In this document: positions 19,227 through 26,427 of the stretch, in pieces
How positions within the stretch are numbered: position 1 is the first letter of the stretch
How the letters are laid out: each line of letters starts with the position of its first letter
Source of the DNA: Ferrovibrio terrae_A
GTDB taxonomy: Bacteria; Pseudomonadota; Alphaproteobacteria; Ferrovibrionales; Ferrovibrionaceae
DNA: 64,000 nt
Assembly (NCBI RefSeq): GCF_943372915.1
Contig: NZ_CALSAN010000015.1
Span: 39,097-103,096, forward strand
Reading direction: 5' to 3'
The notes under the pieces: generated by a model
What the model saw: the letters and a program-made list of their open reading frames with translations, nothing else
Told to the model about the DNA's origin: nothing
Databases searched by the model: none
Translations under genes and position numbers: made by a program

Positions 19227-19939
19227 TGGACCCGAAAACCCCCGCCCAGCAGGCCCGCGCGGTGGCGCGCGCCTGCCGCACCGCCAGTCTCGCCACCATC
19301 ATGGCCGGCAATCCCGGGCACCAACCTTATGCCTCGCTGGTGCTGGTGGCCTTCGACCATGATGCCGCGCCGCTGCTGCTGATCTCGCGGCTGGCCGACC
19401 ATACCAAGAATATTCTGGCCAGCGACCGCGTCAGCCTGCTCTGCGACGGAACAGTTGGATTGTCTGAGCCGCTGACCGGCCCGCGCGTCAGCCTGCTCGG
19501 CATGGCCGAGAAAACCGACGAGCCGCGCCACCGCGCCCGCTACCTCGCCCGCCATCCTTCAGCCGAAATGTATGCCGGCTTCGGCGATTTCGCGTTTTAC
19601 AAAATCCATGTCGAGCGCGCACATATCGTCGCCGGCTTCGGCAAGATCCACTGGCTGGATGACTATCTTTATGCCGGCGACAGCGCGGCGCTGGCCGCGG
19701 CCGAAGCCGATATCCTGCAGCATATGAACACCGACCATGCCGATGCCGTGCAGCTCTATGCCACGAAGCTGCTGGGCAAAAGCGGCGATGGCTGGAGCCT
19801 CTGCGGCATCGATGCCGAGGGCGCGGATTTGTTGCGCGATGGCGAGGTCGCGCGGCTCGGTTTCGCCAAGACGATTGCGACGGCCGAGGAAGCCCGCGTC
19901 GAACTGGTGCGGCTGGTCAAGCAGGCGCGGGGTTCCTGA
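19226..19939 (+). CDS. HugZ-like FMN-binding split-barrel protein with DUF2470
   Basis: 237 residues. N-terminal pyridoxamine-phosphate-oxidase-like split barrel (residues 1-145; SLATIMAG, PYASLVLVAFDHD, LISRLADHTKNI) and C-terminal DUF2470 domain (residues 155-235; ILQHMNTDHADAVQLYA). This is the architecture of HugZ/HutZ-type haem-utilisation proteins and of related flavoproteins. The ATG overlaps the preceding TAA by one base (TAATG), so it is the third gene of the SbtA-SbtB transcript. A role in haem degradation is possible but no haem importer is nearby. Confidence 0.82.
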   Translation: MDPKTPAQQARAVARACRTASLATIMAGNPGHQPYASLVLVAFDHDAAPLLLISRLADHTKNILASDRVSLLCDGTVGLSEPLTGPRVSLLGMAEKTDEPRHRARYLARHPSAEMYAGFGDFAFYKIHVERAHIVAGFGKIHWLDDYLYAGDSAALAAAEADILQHMNTDHADAVQLYATKLLGKSGDGWSLCGIDAEGADLLRDGEVARLGFAKTIATAEEARVELVRLVKQARGS

Positions 19940-19952
19940 TCGTTATGCAGCA

Positions 19953-20297
19953 ATGAAATCCAAACCGGATTCAGCCCCGTTTCTGTCGGTAATCGTTCGG
20001 GCCTATGAAGCATATGGCGCAGAGCCACCAGTCCTACAACGCGTCATCAACTCACTGTCACACGTAGCCAAAACGCGATCTGACCTCGTGGAACGGTATG
20101 GCAATGCCATGCAGGATCAGAGTGCGAAAGAGATTGATTCACTAATTCGTCAGGTCGATCTGGAATTGATCAAGCTGGTCGAATCACACGCCATAAACCC
20201 TGCGAAGGTCACTCTTTTCGCCAACTTAAAAGTCAACGCCACGACCAAACGATTGCATATCGGAAACAGCATGACGTCAGTGCCCCTCTTTACATGA
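19953..20297 (+). CDS. Hypothetical protein, low-GC orphan
   Basis: 114 residues from ATG 19953 (MKSKPDSAPFLSVIVRAYEAYG), 13 bases after the previous stop. The middle is helical and charged (RSDLVERYGNAMQDQSAKEIDSLIRQVDLELIKLVE). I do not recognise a family. Composition is clearly lower in GC than its neighbours (28 G/C in 20101-20160), which suggests recent acquisition. There is no strong ribosome-binding site, but the frame is open for 345 bases and has plausible amino-acid usage. Confidence 0.5.
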   Translation: MKSKPDSAPFLSVIVRAYEAYGAEPPVLQRVINSLSHVAKTRSDLVERYGNAMQDQSAKEIDSLIRQVDLELIKLVESHAINPAKVTLFANLKVNATTKRLHIGNSMTSVPLFT

Positions 20298-20329
20298 AAA
20301 AGCCCGCCGGTCTTGCGACCGACGGGCTT
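20296..20329 (-). terminator. Intrinsic terminator of the met operon
   Basis: Minus-strand stem of 12 pairs with one mismatch (20317-20329 with 20300-20312, loop 20313-20316) ending in a T run across 20297-20300. It lies 54 bases past the metQ stop, on the 3' side of the convergent orphan gene. Confidence 0.85.
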
Positions 20330-20382
20330 CGTCACGTCCTGCGTCCGGGGAGGACTTGCGCGGACGGTAATCTAAAAACCGC

Positions 20383-21174
20383 TTACCAGCTGGTGACGAC
20401 GGCCTTCTGGTATTTCTGCTCGACAAAGGCCTTCACCTCCGGCGACTGGTAGGCCTTCACCAGCTTGGCGTATTCCGGCTTGTCCTTGTCCTGGGTGCGC
20501 ACCGCGATAATGTTCACATAGGGCGCCTTGGCGCCTTCGGTGGCGATGGCGTCCTTCACCGGCGACAGGCCGGCGGGGATGGCGTAGTTGGTGTTGATCG
20601 CGGCGGCGTCCAGCTCATCGAGCGCGCGCGGCAGCTGGGCGGCATCGAGTTCGACGATGCGGATCTTCTTCGGGTTATCCGTGATATCCAGCGGCGTCGC
20701 CTTCAGGCCGGCATCTTTCTTCAGCTTGATCAGCCCGGCCGATTCCAGCACCAGCAGGGCACGGCCGCCATTGGTGGGGTCGTTCGGGATGCCGAGGCGG
20801 GCGCCACTGGGCAGCGCGCCGAGATCCTTCACCTTCTTGGAATAGACGCCCATCGGGAAGTTCACGGTATAGCCGATAGGGCTAATCTTGTAGCCGCGAT
20901 CCTTCACCTGCGCCTCCAGATACGGCAGGTGCTGGTAGGAATTCACGTCGAGGTCGCCAGCATTGAGCGCGGCATTGGGCTGGATATAGTCGCTGAATTC
21001 GACGATCTGGATCTTCAGGCCGTCGCGTTCGGCCACCTTCTTCACCTGCTCGAAGATTTCCGCATGGGGCCCGGCGGTGACGCCGACCTTGATCGGCTTG
21101 TCCTGGGCCACAGCGGGCAGGCTGATGAAGGATGCGAGCGCGAGAGCGGCAAGCGAACGACGGGTAAGAGACAT
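20383..21174 (-). CDS. metQ: MetQ/NlpA-family ABC substrate-binding protein
   Basis: 263 residues, periplasmic binding protein of a methionine-type importer. The signal peptide is MSLTRRSLAALALASFISLPAVAQ with an Ala-X-Ala cleavage site and no lipobox Cys, so it is soluble, not a lipoprotein as in E. coli. Family segments are IKVGVTAGPHAEI, YIQPNAALNAGDLDVNSYQHLPYLE and GIPNDPTNGGRALLVLE. ATG 21174 follows AAAAGGAAA; the longer frame to 21219 is not needed. Last gene of the operon, 41 bases after metI. Methionine is the usual ligand, but the leader ORF hints at sulphur or cysteine control. Confidence 0.92.
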   Translation of the reverse strand: MSLTRRSLAALALASFISLPAVAQDKPIKVGVTAGPHAEIFEQVKKVAERDGLKIQIVEFSDYIQPNAALNAGDLDVNSYQHLPYLEAQVKDRGYKISPIGYTVNFPMGVYSKKVKDLGALPSGARLGIPNDPTNGGRALLVLESAGLIKLKKDAGLKATPLDITDNPKKIRIVELDAAQLPRALDELDAAAINTNYAIPAGLSPVKDAIATEGAKAPYVNIIAVRTQDKDKPEYAKLVKAYQSPEVKAFVEQKYQKAVVTSW

Positions 21175-21215
21175 GATGGTTTCCTTTTCTGGTGGGGAGA
21201 CGGGTTTTTTGAAAT

Positions 21216-21869
21216 TCAACGGTGACTGAGGCGGCGCACCAGGCGGTCGCCCGCCGACTGCACGCCCTGCACGAAGACGATCAGCACCAGCACGACGGCG
21301 AGCATCACCTCGGGCAGGAAGCGCTGGTAGCCATAGCGGATGCCGATATCGCCCAGGCCGCCGCCGCCGACCGCGCCGGCCATGGCGGAATAGCCGATCA
21401 GGCTGACCAGCGTGATGGTGAGGCCGGCGACGATGCCGGGCAGAGCCTCGGGCAGCAGCACTTTCACCACGATCTGCAGCGGCGTGGCGCCCATGGCCTC
21501 GGCGGCTTCAATGAGGCCGGCCGGCACTTCGCGCAGCGCGGTTTCCACCAGGCGGGCGATGAAGGGAATGGCGGCAATCGTGAGCGGCACCACGGCGGCG
21601 GCCGTGCCGATGGAGGTGCCGACCACCAGGCGCGTGAACGGGATCACCGCGACCATGAGAATGATGAACGGCGTGGAGCGCGCCGCATTGACCACCAGCC
21701 CGAGCACGCGGTTGAGCCCGACATTCTGCAGGATGCCGCCGCGATCGGTGAGGATCAGCACCACGCCGAGCGGGATGCCGAAGGCGGCCCCGATGGCGCC
21801 GGAAATCCCGACCATCACCAGGGTTTCAAGCAGGCCGTCAAACAGCAGCGCGATCAATTGCGATGACAT
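21216..21869 (-). CDS. metI: Methionine-type ABC transporter permease
   Basis: 217 residues with about five membrane helices, BPD-type permease. The EAA loop that contacts the ATPase reads EAAEAMGATPLQIVVKVLLPEALPG, and the typical GGGLGDIGIRYGYQRF segment follows. ATG 21869 lies 32 bases inside metN; the frame upstream to 22001 is metN shadow. Pairs with the MetN ATPase to move substrate from MetQ. Confidence 0.94.
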   Translation of the reverse strand: MSSQLIALLFDGLLETLVMVGISGAIGAAFGIPLGVVLILTDRGGILQNVGLNRVLGLVVNAARSTPFIILMVAVIPFTRLVVGTSIGTAAAVVPLTIAAIPFIARLVETALREVPAGLIEAAEAMGATPLQIVVKVLLPEALPGIVAGLTITLVSLIGYSAMAGAVGGGGLGDIGIRYGYQRFLPEVMLAVVLVLIVFVQGVQSAGDRLVRRLSHR

Positions 21870-22890
21870 CTTCAAGTTCCTCAACAATGAGCTGGCGGCT
21901 GGCCAGATAGGATTTGGCGGCGAGCAGCTTGGCGTCGTCGCCGCGCGCCTGCACCACCATGACGCCGAAGGGGCGGCCCTGGATCTCATCGATCCGGCCA
22001 TGCAGGATATTGAGATCGAGGCCGAGATTGCGCGACAGCTCGGCGATCACCGGCGCATCGGCATGGGGCCCGGTGAACAGGATGCGCCACAGGCGCGCAT
22101 TCGCGACAGGCTGCGCGGCCAGCCGCTTCTGCAGCGCCGGCGGCAGGGCGAAGCCGATCAGGTCGGCCACGAAACTGCGCGTGGTGGCATGCTGCGGCCG
22201 GGTGAAGACATCGTAGGTGGCGCCCTGTTCGATGATCTGGCCGCGCTCCATCACGGCGACGCGGTCGGCGATTTCCTTCACCACCGCCATCTCATGGGTG
22301 ATCAGCACCACCGTCAGATTGAGGCGGTCGCGGATATCCTTGATCAGCTTCAGGATCTGTTCGGTGGTTTCCGGATCGAGCGCCGAGGTCGCCTCGTCGC
22401 AGAGCAGCACCTTGGGATCGGTGGCCAGCGCGCGCGCAATGCCGACGCGCTGCTTCTGGCCGCCGGACAGCTGCGCCGGATAGCGGTCGGCCTTGTCGGC
22501 CAGGCCGACCAGATCGAGCAGCGGCGTCACCTTGGCGCGGATTCCGGCCTTGCTTTCGCCACGCAGTTCCAGCGGCAGCGCCACATTGTCGAACACGTTG
22601 CGCGCCGACAGCAGGTTGAAATGCTGGAAGATCATGCCGGTGTCGCGGCGTGCCGCGCGCAGCTCGGCGGCTGGCAGCGCCGTCAGATCGCGGCCGGCGA
22701 CCAGCACGCGGCCCTCGGTGGGCCGTTCCAGCAGGTTGATGACGCGGATCAGCGTGGATTTGCCGGCGCCCGAGCGGCCGATCACGCCGAAGATCTCGCC
22801 CTGTTGCACGGTGAGCGACACCTGGCGCAGCGCCTCGACCGAACCGGACTCGGCGTCAAAGCGCTTGGTGATGTTTTGCAGGTCGATCAT
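21838..22890 (-). CDS. metN: Methionine-type ABC transporter ATP-binding protein
   Basis: 350 residues from ATG 22890 (MIDLQNITKRFD). Walker A GRSGAGKST, Q-loop FQHFN, signature LSGGQKQR, Walker B VLLCDEATSALDP and switch His THEM are intact. The C-terminal 80 residues form a NIL domain (RILFTGPHADAPVIAELSRNLGLDLNILHG), the regulatory site that binds methionine and inhibits transport. A TTG at 22899 is an alternative start three codons earlier. It follows the 90-residue unknown gene by 5 bases. Confidence 0.95.
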   Translation of the reverse strand: MIDLQNITKRFDAESGSVEALRQVSLTVQQGEIFGVIGRSGAGKSTLIRVINLLERPTEGRVLVAGRDLTALPAAELRAARRDTGMIFQHFNLLSARNVFDNVALPLELRGESKAGIRAKVTPLLDLVGLADKADRYPAQLSGGQKQRVGIARALATDPKVLLCDEATSALDPETTEQILKLIKDIRDRLNLTVVLITHEMAVVKEIADRVAVMERGQIIEQGATYDVFTRPQHATTRSFVADLIGFALPPALQKRLAAQPVANARLWRILFTGPHADAPVIAELSRNLGLDLNILHGRIDEIQGRPFGVMVVQARGDDAKLLAAKSYLASRQLIVEELEDVIAIDRAAV

Positions 22891-22895
22891 GGCAC

Positions 22896-23168
22896 TCAAC
22901 GGTCAAACGGCAGGAAACTGAGCGACAGCAGATCGCCACCCGCATGCCAGTCGGGCGGCAGTGCCAGCGGATCGGTCAGCGAGGTGGCCTGATCGGCCCA
23001 GGCCACCATGGCGTTGTCGTTGCTCACCGCCTGGCGGCTCACAGCGCTCAGGCGTTCCGGCGCCAGGAAGGCCGTGAAAGCCGCCTGCAGGCGGCTGCCG
23101 AGTGCAAGACGGCGACCGCGGTCGTGATGCGTCACATGGATGGGAACTTCCAGCTGGATATCGGTCAT
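22896..23168 (-). CDS. Small unknown protein in the met operon
   Basis: 90 residues (MTDIQLEVPIHVTHHDRGRRLALG...). Start ATG 23168 has GGAGGT at the right distance; the longer frame to 23243 overlaps the upstream small gene. The sequence has a hydrophilic N-terminal part and a hydrophobic, acidic tail ending LSLSFLPFDR, with no signal peptide, membrane helix or Cys. I do not recognise a family. Its position between a small partner and metN, with 5-base spacing, says it is cotranscribed and probably part of the transporter's regulation or assembly. Confidence 0.75.
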   Translation of the reverse strand: MTDIQLEVPIHVTHHDRGRRLALGSRLQAAFTAFLAPERLSAVSRQAVSNDNAMVAWADQATSLTDPLALPPDWHAGGDLLSLSFLPFDR

Positions 23169-23172
23169 GGTC

Positions 23173-23379
23173 TTACCTCCAGGCGCGGCTGTGCTGGTTA
23201 TCGTTGGCGGCACGCTGCAACACGCGCGCGGCCCGTTCCGCATCGGCGGTGCGGCGGAACAGCTGCTGCTCGATGGCGGAGAATTGCGGGGTGGAGGCGA
23301 AGAAGCGGAACCCGCCGCGTTCGCGGATCACCAGGCCGGCGGCCTCGCCGGCCGCCTCGATCAGATAGGCTTCACTCAT
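23173..23379 (-). CDS. Small unknown protein, first gene of the met operon
   Basis: 68 residues (MSEAYLIEAAGEAAGLVIRE...). The start ATG 23379 has GGAGC 6 bases before it. The chain has a short beta-rich first half (GLVIRERGGFRFFAST) and a helical, Arg/Ala-rich second half (DAERAARVLQRAAND). No transmembrane segment. No confident family, although small proteins with an ERGGFRFF-like core occur in other alphaproteobacteria as far as I recall. Its stop is 4 bases before the next small gene. Confidence 0.7.
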   Translation of the reverse strand: MSEAYLIEAAGEAAGLVIRERGGFRFFASTPQFSAIEQQLFRRTADAERAARVLQRAANDNQHSRAWR

Positions 23380-23394
23380 GGGATAGCTCCGTTG

Positions 23395-23410
23395 GCCAGC
23401 CGGGGCTGGC
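23395..23410 (-). promoter_or_regulatory. Hairpin next to the ribosome-binding site of the met operon
   Basis: GCCAGC-CCCG-GCTGGC on the minus strand, a 6-bp stem with a four-base loop, ending 4 bases before the GGAGC site of the 68-residue gene and 40 bases after the leader ORF stop. There is no U tract, so translational masking or an antiterminator arm is more likely than termination. Confidence 0.45.
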
Positions 23411-23450
23411 AGTCATGTCGCGGGAAAAGATGAAGGCAGGCGGGCTGCGT

Positions 23451-23489
23451 TCAGCGACAACAACAGAAGCGGGGGGTGCGGATGGTCAT
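23451..23489 (-). CDS. Candidate Cys-rich leader peptide MTIRTPRFCCCR
   Basis: A 12-codon ORF with a GGAG site 8 bases before its ATG (23489) and a TGA stop at 23453-23451. Three consecutive TGT codons followed by CGC lie just before the stop. It sits in the 5' leader of the sulphur-amino-acid importer operon, about 110 bases after a good promoter and 71 bases before the first structural gene. Runs of a regulated amino acid in a short leader ORF are the hallmark of ribosome-mediated attenuation; polycysteine leaders of this kind are known for cysteine-responsive operons in mycobacteria. The regulatory role here is inferred. Confidence 0.65.
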   Translation of the reverse strand: MTIRTPRFCCCR

Positions 23490-23608
23490 GGGTCGTCTCC
23501 GAGTTCAGATCGGGCCCACGCGTGTCTCCACGTCGTGGCGCTTTAGCGTTGGTGCGCGGCGCAAGCTGCCCTTCAAATCCCGCGATCCGGCCGTGACCGG
23601 ATGATGCC

Positions 23609-23637
23609 TATATTCCACACCCGTATCGCCAAGTCAA
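23609..23637 (-). promoter_or_regulatory. Sigma-70-type promoter of the met operon
   Basis: Minus-strand TTGACT (23637-23632), 17-base spacer, AATATA (23614-23609). Transcription would start near 23602, giving a roughly 220-base leader that contains the 12-codon ORF. The surrounding 23600-23720 stretch is AT-rich compared with the neighbouring genes. Confidence 0.65.
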
Positions 23638-23974
23638 GTCTATTTCACAGTATATGATGCAAACTGGGAATATCTCACACGCAGATACAGCATAGCTCTG
23701 TTCAAGCTATTGATCTGATTGGACTGATGGACAGGGAAGCTGGCTGGCTCAGTCGGGGTCGGCCCGCCAATGCCCCATAATGACGGACCGACCACAAACC
23801 TCGTCACGACCAGCAGAGTGACGAGGCCGACTTAAGAACCGCACCGGAGCGCGATGTCGATGAGTATATGCGAATGATTTGCAGTTACAAGTCTTATCTG
23901 GCCGCCCCCATGCTTTTTTCACTCTTTGCTTTGCATGCTCTAGGCGGGTTGGGGAAACGGGGACTGAGCGCAGC
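23638..23974. other. Intergenic stretch without a convincing gene
   Basis: AT-richer sequence between the met promoter and the divergent PAS gene. It contains an imperfect GTCGG/CGAC-rich segment around 23755-23830 but no ORF with a ribosome-binding site, no RNA gene and no clear terminator that I can support. Confidence 0.5.
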
Positions 23975-24445
23975 GTGGCAGGACAGATCGAAGCAACCGT
24001 CGAGATCGTGCAGCGGCCGCGCCTGCGCCGCCTGCTGGAGTATTGGCAGGCCCGGCGTGGCGACCGCGCCATGCCAGGCCGGCAGGATATCGATCCGCTC
24101 GATCTGTCCTGGCTGCTTGGCAATATCTCGCTCGTCGATGTGGTGCACGGACCGGACGGACCGCGCTATCGCTTCCGCCTGGTCGGCACGCGCGCGGTGC
24201 AGCGCTTTGGCTATGATCCGACCGGACGCTGGCTGGACGACCTGCCGGAGCCGGCCTATCGGCAGCATGTCGCCAAGGCCTATGCCGAAGTGCTGCAGCG
24301 CCGCCTGCCGCTGGTCGAACGGCTCGACATGCTGATCGACAACCGCACGCATGATTATGAAATCCTGCGCCTGCCGCTCAGCAGCGACGGCGCGAGCATC
24401 GACATGATCCTGCTGGCCGCCGACTTCTTCAATCCGGAGATCTAG
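23975..24445 (+). CDS. PAS_5-type sensor-domain protein
   Basis: About 157 residues from GTG 23975; the frame is open back to 23879, so the start is uncertain. The order LRRLLEYWQARRGDRAMPGRQDIDPLDLSWLLGNISLVDVV, then RYRFRLVGTRAVQRFGYDPTG, is the same as in the protein at 15427, and both end with the segment LRLPLSSDGASIDMILLAADFF or its equivalent. Single-domain PAS protein with no effector. It lies convergent with the DUF2000 gene, leaving 6 bases between stops. Confidence 0.68.
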   Translation: MAGQIEATVEIVQRPRLRRLLEYWQARRGDRAMPGRQDIDPLDLSWLLGNISLVDVVHGPDGPRYRFRLVGTRAVQRFGYDPTGRWLDDLPEPAYRQHVAKAYAEVLQRRLPLVERLDMLIDNRTHDYEILRLPLSSDGASIDMILLAADFFNPEI

Positions 24446-24451
24446 GCGCTC

Positions 24452-24859
24452 TCAGGGATGCAGCTTCAGGCTCTTCACGGCCTTGTCGACCGCCTTGCGC
24501 TCGCCATGGAAGGCCAGGCCTGCCCAAGTCTGTGCTGTCACATCACCTTCGGCAAACACCGCGCGGTTGGCCGCATCATGCCCGGTGGCAAACATCGCCT
24601 CCACATAGGGCGCGATGATCACATCCTGGGCGCAGGCGCGGTCATGGGCTTTCTGTAACTCGGCAAGCGTGGCGGCAAACACCAGGATCGGTTGGCCGCA
24701 GAGCGCGGTGTAGCGGCGGCCGGACGCATCGACATAGGCTTCGCCGATACAGGCCGGCACGGATGCTGCGATGCCGCTGGACAGGAAAGCGGTGACATTC
24801 AGTTTCTGCCACGGCGCCAGATCCTCGCGCACGACAATGGCGATCTTGGTGGTGAACAC
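24452..24859 (-). CDS. DUF2000 family protein
   Basis: 135 residues (MFTTKIAIVVREDLAPWQKLNVTAFLSSG). The pattern KIAIVVREDLAPWQKLNVTAFL and the late GLAFHGERKAVDKAVKSLKL match the DUF2000 family, which folds like peptidyl-tRNA hydrolase II but has no proven activity. It is located 42 bases downstream of an AraC-type regulator on the same strand, a pairing I know from other proteobacteria, so it is probably that regulator's cotranscribed partner. Cytoplasmic. Confidence 0.75.
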   Translation of the reverse strand: MFTTKIAIVVREDLAPWQKLNVTAFLSSGIAASVPACIGEAYVDASGRRYTALCGQPILVFAATLAELQKAHDRACAQDVIIAPYVEAMFATGHDAANRAVFAEGDVTAQTWAGLAFHGERKAVDKAVKSLKLHP

Positions 24860-24901
24860 AGGCGGTCCTCTTGCGTTATCGAACGCCGGGAAGACTGCCC
24901 G

Positions 24902-25747
24902 TCAGGCCGTGGCCGGGTCTGGAAGATTTGTGCAGAGCCGGCGATAGGCCGCCGGCGTCATGCCATAGGCACGGCGGAACCAGCGCCCCAGATGGCTCTG
25001 GTCGGCAAAGCCGGTGGCCGCCGCCACATCGGCCGGCATGCTGCCGTCGGCCAGCAGACGACGGGCGTGATTAAGCCGCCGCTGCACCAGATAGGCATGC
25101 GGCGACAGGCCATAGGCGGCCGAGAAGGCGCGCGTCAGGCGGAAGCGGTCGGTACCGGCAGCGCTGGCCAGGTCATCGAGGCCGAGATCGCGGTCGAAAC
25201 CCGCATCCATGGCGTCGCGGGCCAGCCGGGCGGCCCGTGGCGCCCGATACTGACGATCGGCGCTGCCGGCAAACCGCTGCGCCAGCCGGGCGACCACGGC
25301 ATCCAGCGCCGCCTCGCGCGCCATGCGGCTGTCGGGGGCTGCGATCTGCTGGCGCGCGGCGCGCACTGCAAAGGCGAGCCCGGCATCGTCATCCAGCGTG
25401 CGCGGAAAGTGAAAGATCGTGTCGGCGGGCGCGCGGCCGGTATACAGCGCGGCGGCATCGCGCAGCCAGCACGGATCGAAATACAGCATCGTGTAGATAA
25501 AGCCGTCGGGCTCGCGCGCCTCGCCATCATGGGTGTCGCCGGGCTCGAAGAAGATCAGCCGCCCCGGCGTGCTGCAATGGATGGCGCGCCGGCAGCGGAA
25601 CTGCTGCACGCCCTGCTCGGTGATGCCGACCAGCACCTGGTCGTGGAAATGCGGGTCATAGGCATGGGCATGGAAACAGGCGCGCACGGCTTCGGTGCCG
25701 CTCTGCGGATCGCGGGCAAACACCAGCCAGTCTGCGCCTGTCTCCAT
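24902..25747 (-). CDS. AraC-family transcriptional regulator
   Basis: 281 residues. N-terminal cupin-like sensor (FHAHAYDPHFHDQVLVGITEQGVQQFRCR, with the His-rich strand) and C-terminal double helix-turn-helix (residues about 180-275; DLASAAGTDRFRLTRAFSAAYGLSPHAYLVQRRLNHARRLL and VAAATGFADQSHLGRWFRRAYGMTPAAYRR). The inducer is unknown. It is probably autoregulatory and controls the adjacent DUF2000 gene. The sodC stop is 11 bases upstream of its start. Confidence 0.9.
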   Translation of the reverse strand: METGADWLVFARDPQSGTEAVRACFHAHAYDPHFHDQVLVGITEQGVQQFRCRRAIHCSTPGRLIFFEPGDTHDGEAREPDGFIYTMLYFDPCWLRDAAALYTGRAPADTIFHFPRTLDDDAGLAFAVRAARQQIAAPDSRMAREAALDAVVARLAQRFAGSADRQYRAPRAARLARDAMDAGFDRDLGLDDLASAAGTDRFRLTRAFSAAYGLSPHAYLVQRRLNHARRLLADGSMPADVAAATGFADQSHLGRWFRRAYGMTPAAYRRLCTNLPDPATA

Positions 25748-25758
25748 GCCTGTCCCGG

Positions 25759-26298
25759 TTACTTGATGACGCCGCAGGCAATGCGAGGGCCGCCGCCGCC
25801 CAGCGGGGCCGGCGTATCGTCGTAATTGTCACCGCCGGCATGGATCATCAGCGCCTTGCCGGCCAGATCCTTCACCTTCAGCTGCGGCGCAATCACCGGC
25901 AGCGTGGCAGTGCCGTCGCCATTGACCACCAGCGGCGGCAGGTCGCCCTTGTGGCCACCCTTGCCATGCGGGCCATGATGCTTGCCGGTCTTCATCGGAT
26001 CGTAATGCCCGCCGGCGGCCATGCCGGCGGCCGGCGCATTGTTCGCGCCCGGACCGGGGCCGCAATCGGGCTTTTCATGCACATGGAAGCCATGCGGGCC
26101 CGGCGGGTTGAGGCCGGTGAGGCTGGGCGTCAGCACCAGGCCATGCTTGCTGTCTTTGGCCATCACGGTGCCGATCTTGGCGCCAGTCCCGGTGGCGCTG
26201 ATCGCCATGATGTCGATACTCTTTTCGGCGGCAAAGGCCGTGGCAGTCGTAAGGGCGAGGAAAGACGACAGGGCGGTCGTCAACAGAATGCGTTGCAT
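25759..26298 (-). CDS. sodC: Periplasmic Cu,Zn superoxide dismutase
   Basis: 179 residues. Signal peptide MQRILLTTALSSFLALTTATAFA, then the SodC fold with the copper ligands in GFHVHEKPDCGPG, the bridging and zinc His in AGGHYDP, GDLPPLVV, the second Cu His in KALMIHAGGDNYDD, and the C-terminal GGGGPRIACGVI with the disulphide Cys. All ligands are present, so it should be active against extracytoplasmic superoxide. ATG 26298 follows AGGAGA; the frame to 26376 is leader. Confidence 0.94.
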   Translation of the reverse strand: MQRILLTTALSSFLALTTATAFAAEKSIDIMAISATGTGAKIGTVMAKDSKHGLVLTPSLTGLNPPGPHGFHVHEKPDCGPGPGANNAPAAGMAAGGHYDPMKTGKHHGPHGKGGHKGDLPPLVVNGDGTATLPVIAPQLKVKDLAGKALMIHAGGDNYDDTPAPLGGGGPRIACGVIK

Positions 26299-26377
26299 CG
26301 CGGTTCTCCTTATGGCGGACGTTTCCCGATACCAACTATAGCGCCAAAGCGGCGGAACCATGGCGCAAAACGCCAAC

Positions 26378-26399
26378 GGGCGGGGATTGTGCCCCGCCC
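26378..26399 (-). terminator. Probable terminator after rho
   Basis: Minus-strand GGGCGGGG/CCCCGCCC 8-bp stem (26392-26399 with 26378-26385, 6-base loop) 28 bases beyond the rho stop. Only a weak T-rich tail (GTTTTG) follows, a few bases away, so termination may be inefficient. Confidence 0.5.
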
Positions 26400-26427
26400 G
26401 CCGCGATCGGTCCGTGTAAGCCGGATC

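Noticed and set aside
23520..23600. Possible SAM-II riboswitch in the met operon leader (a GCTAAAG stretch)
   Set aside because: Only a short segment resembles the SAM-II core and the required pairing is not visible, so the leader-peptide interpretation was preferred.
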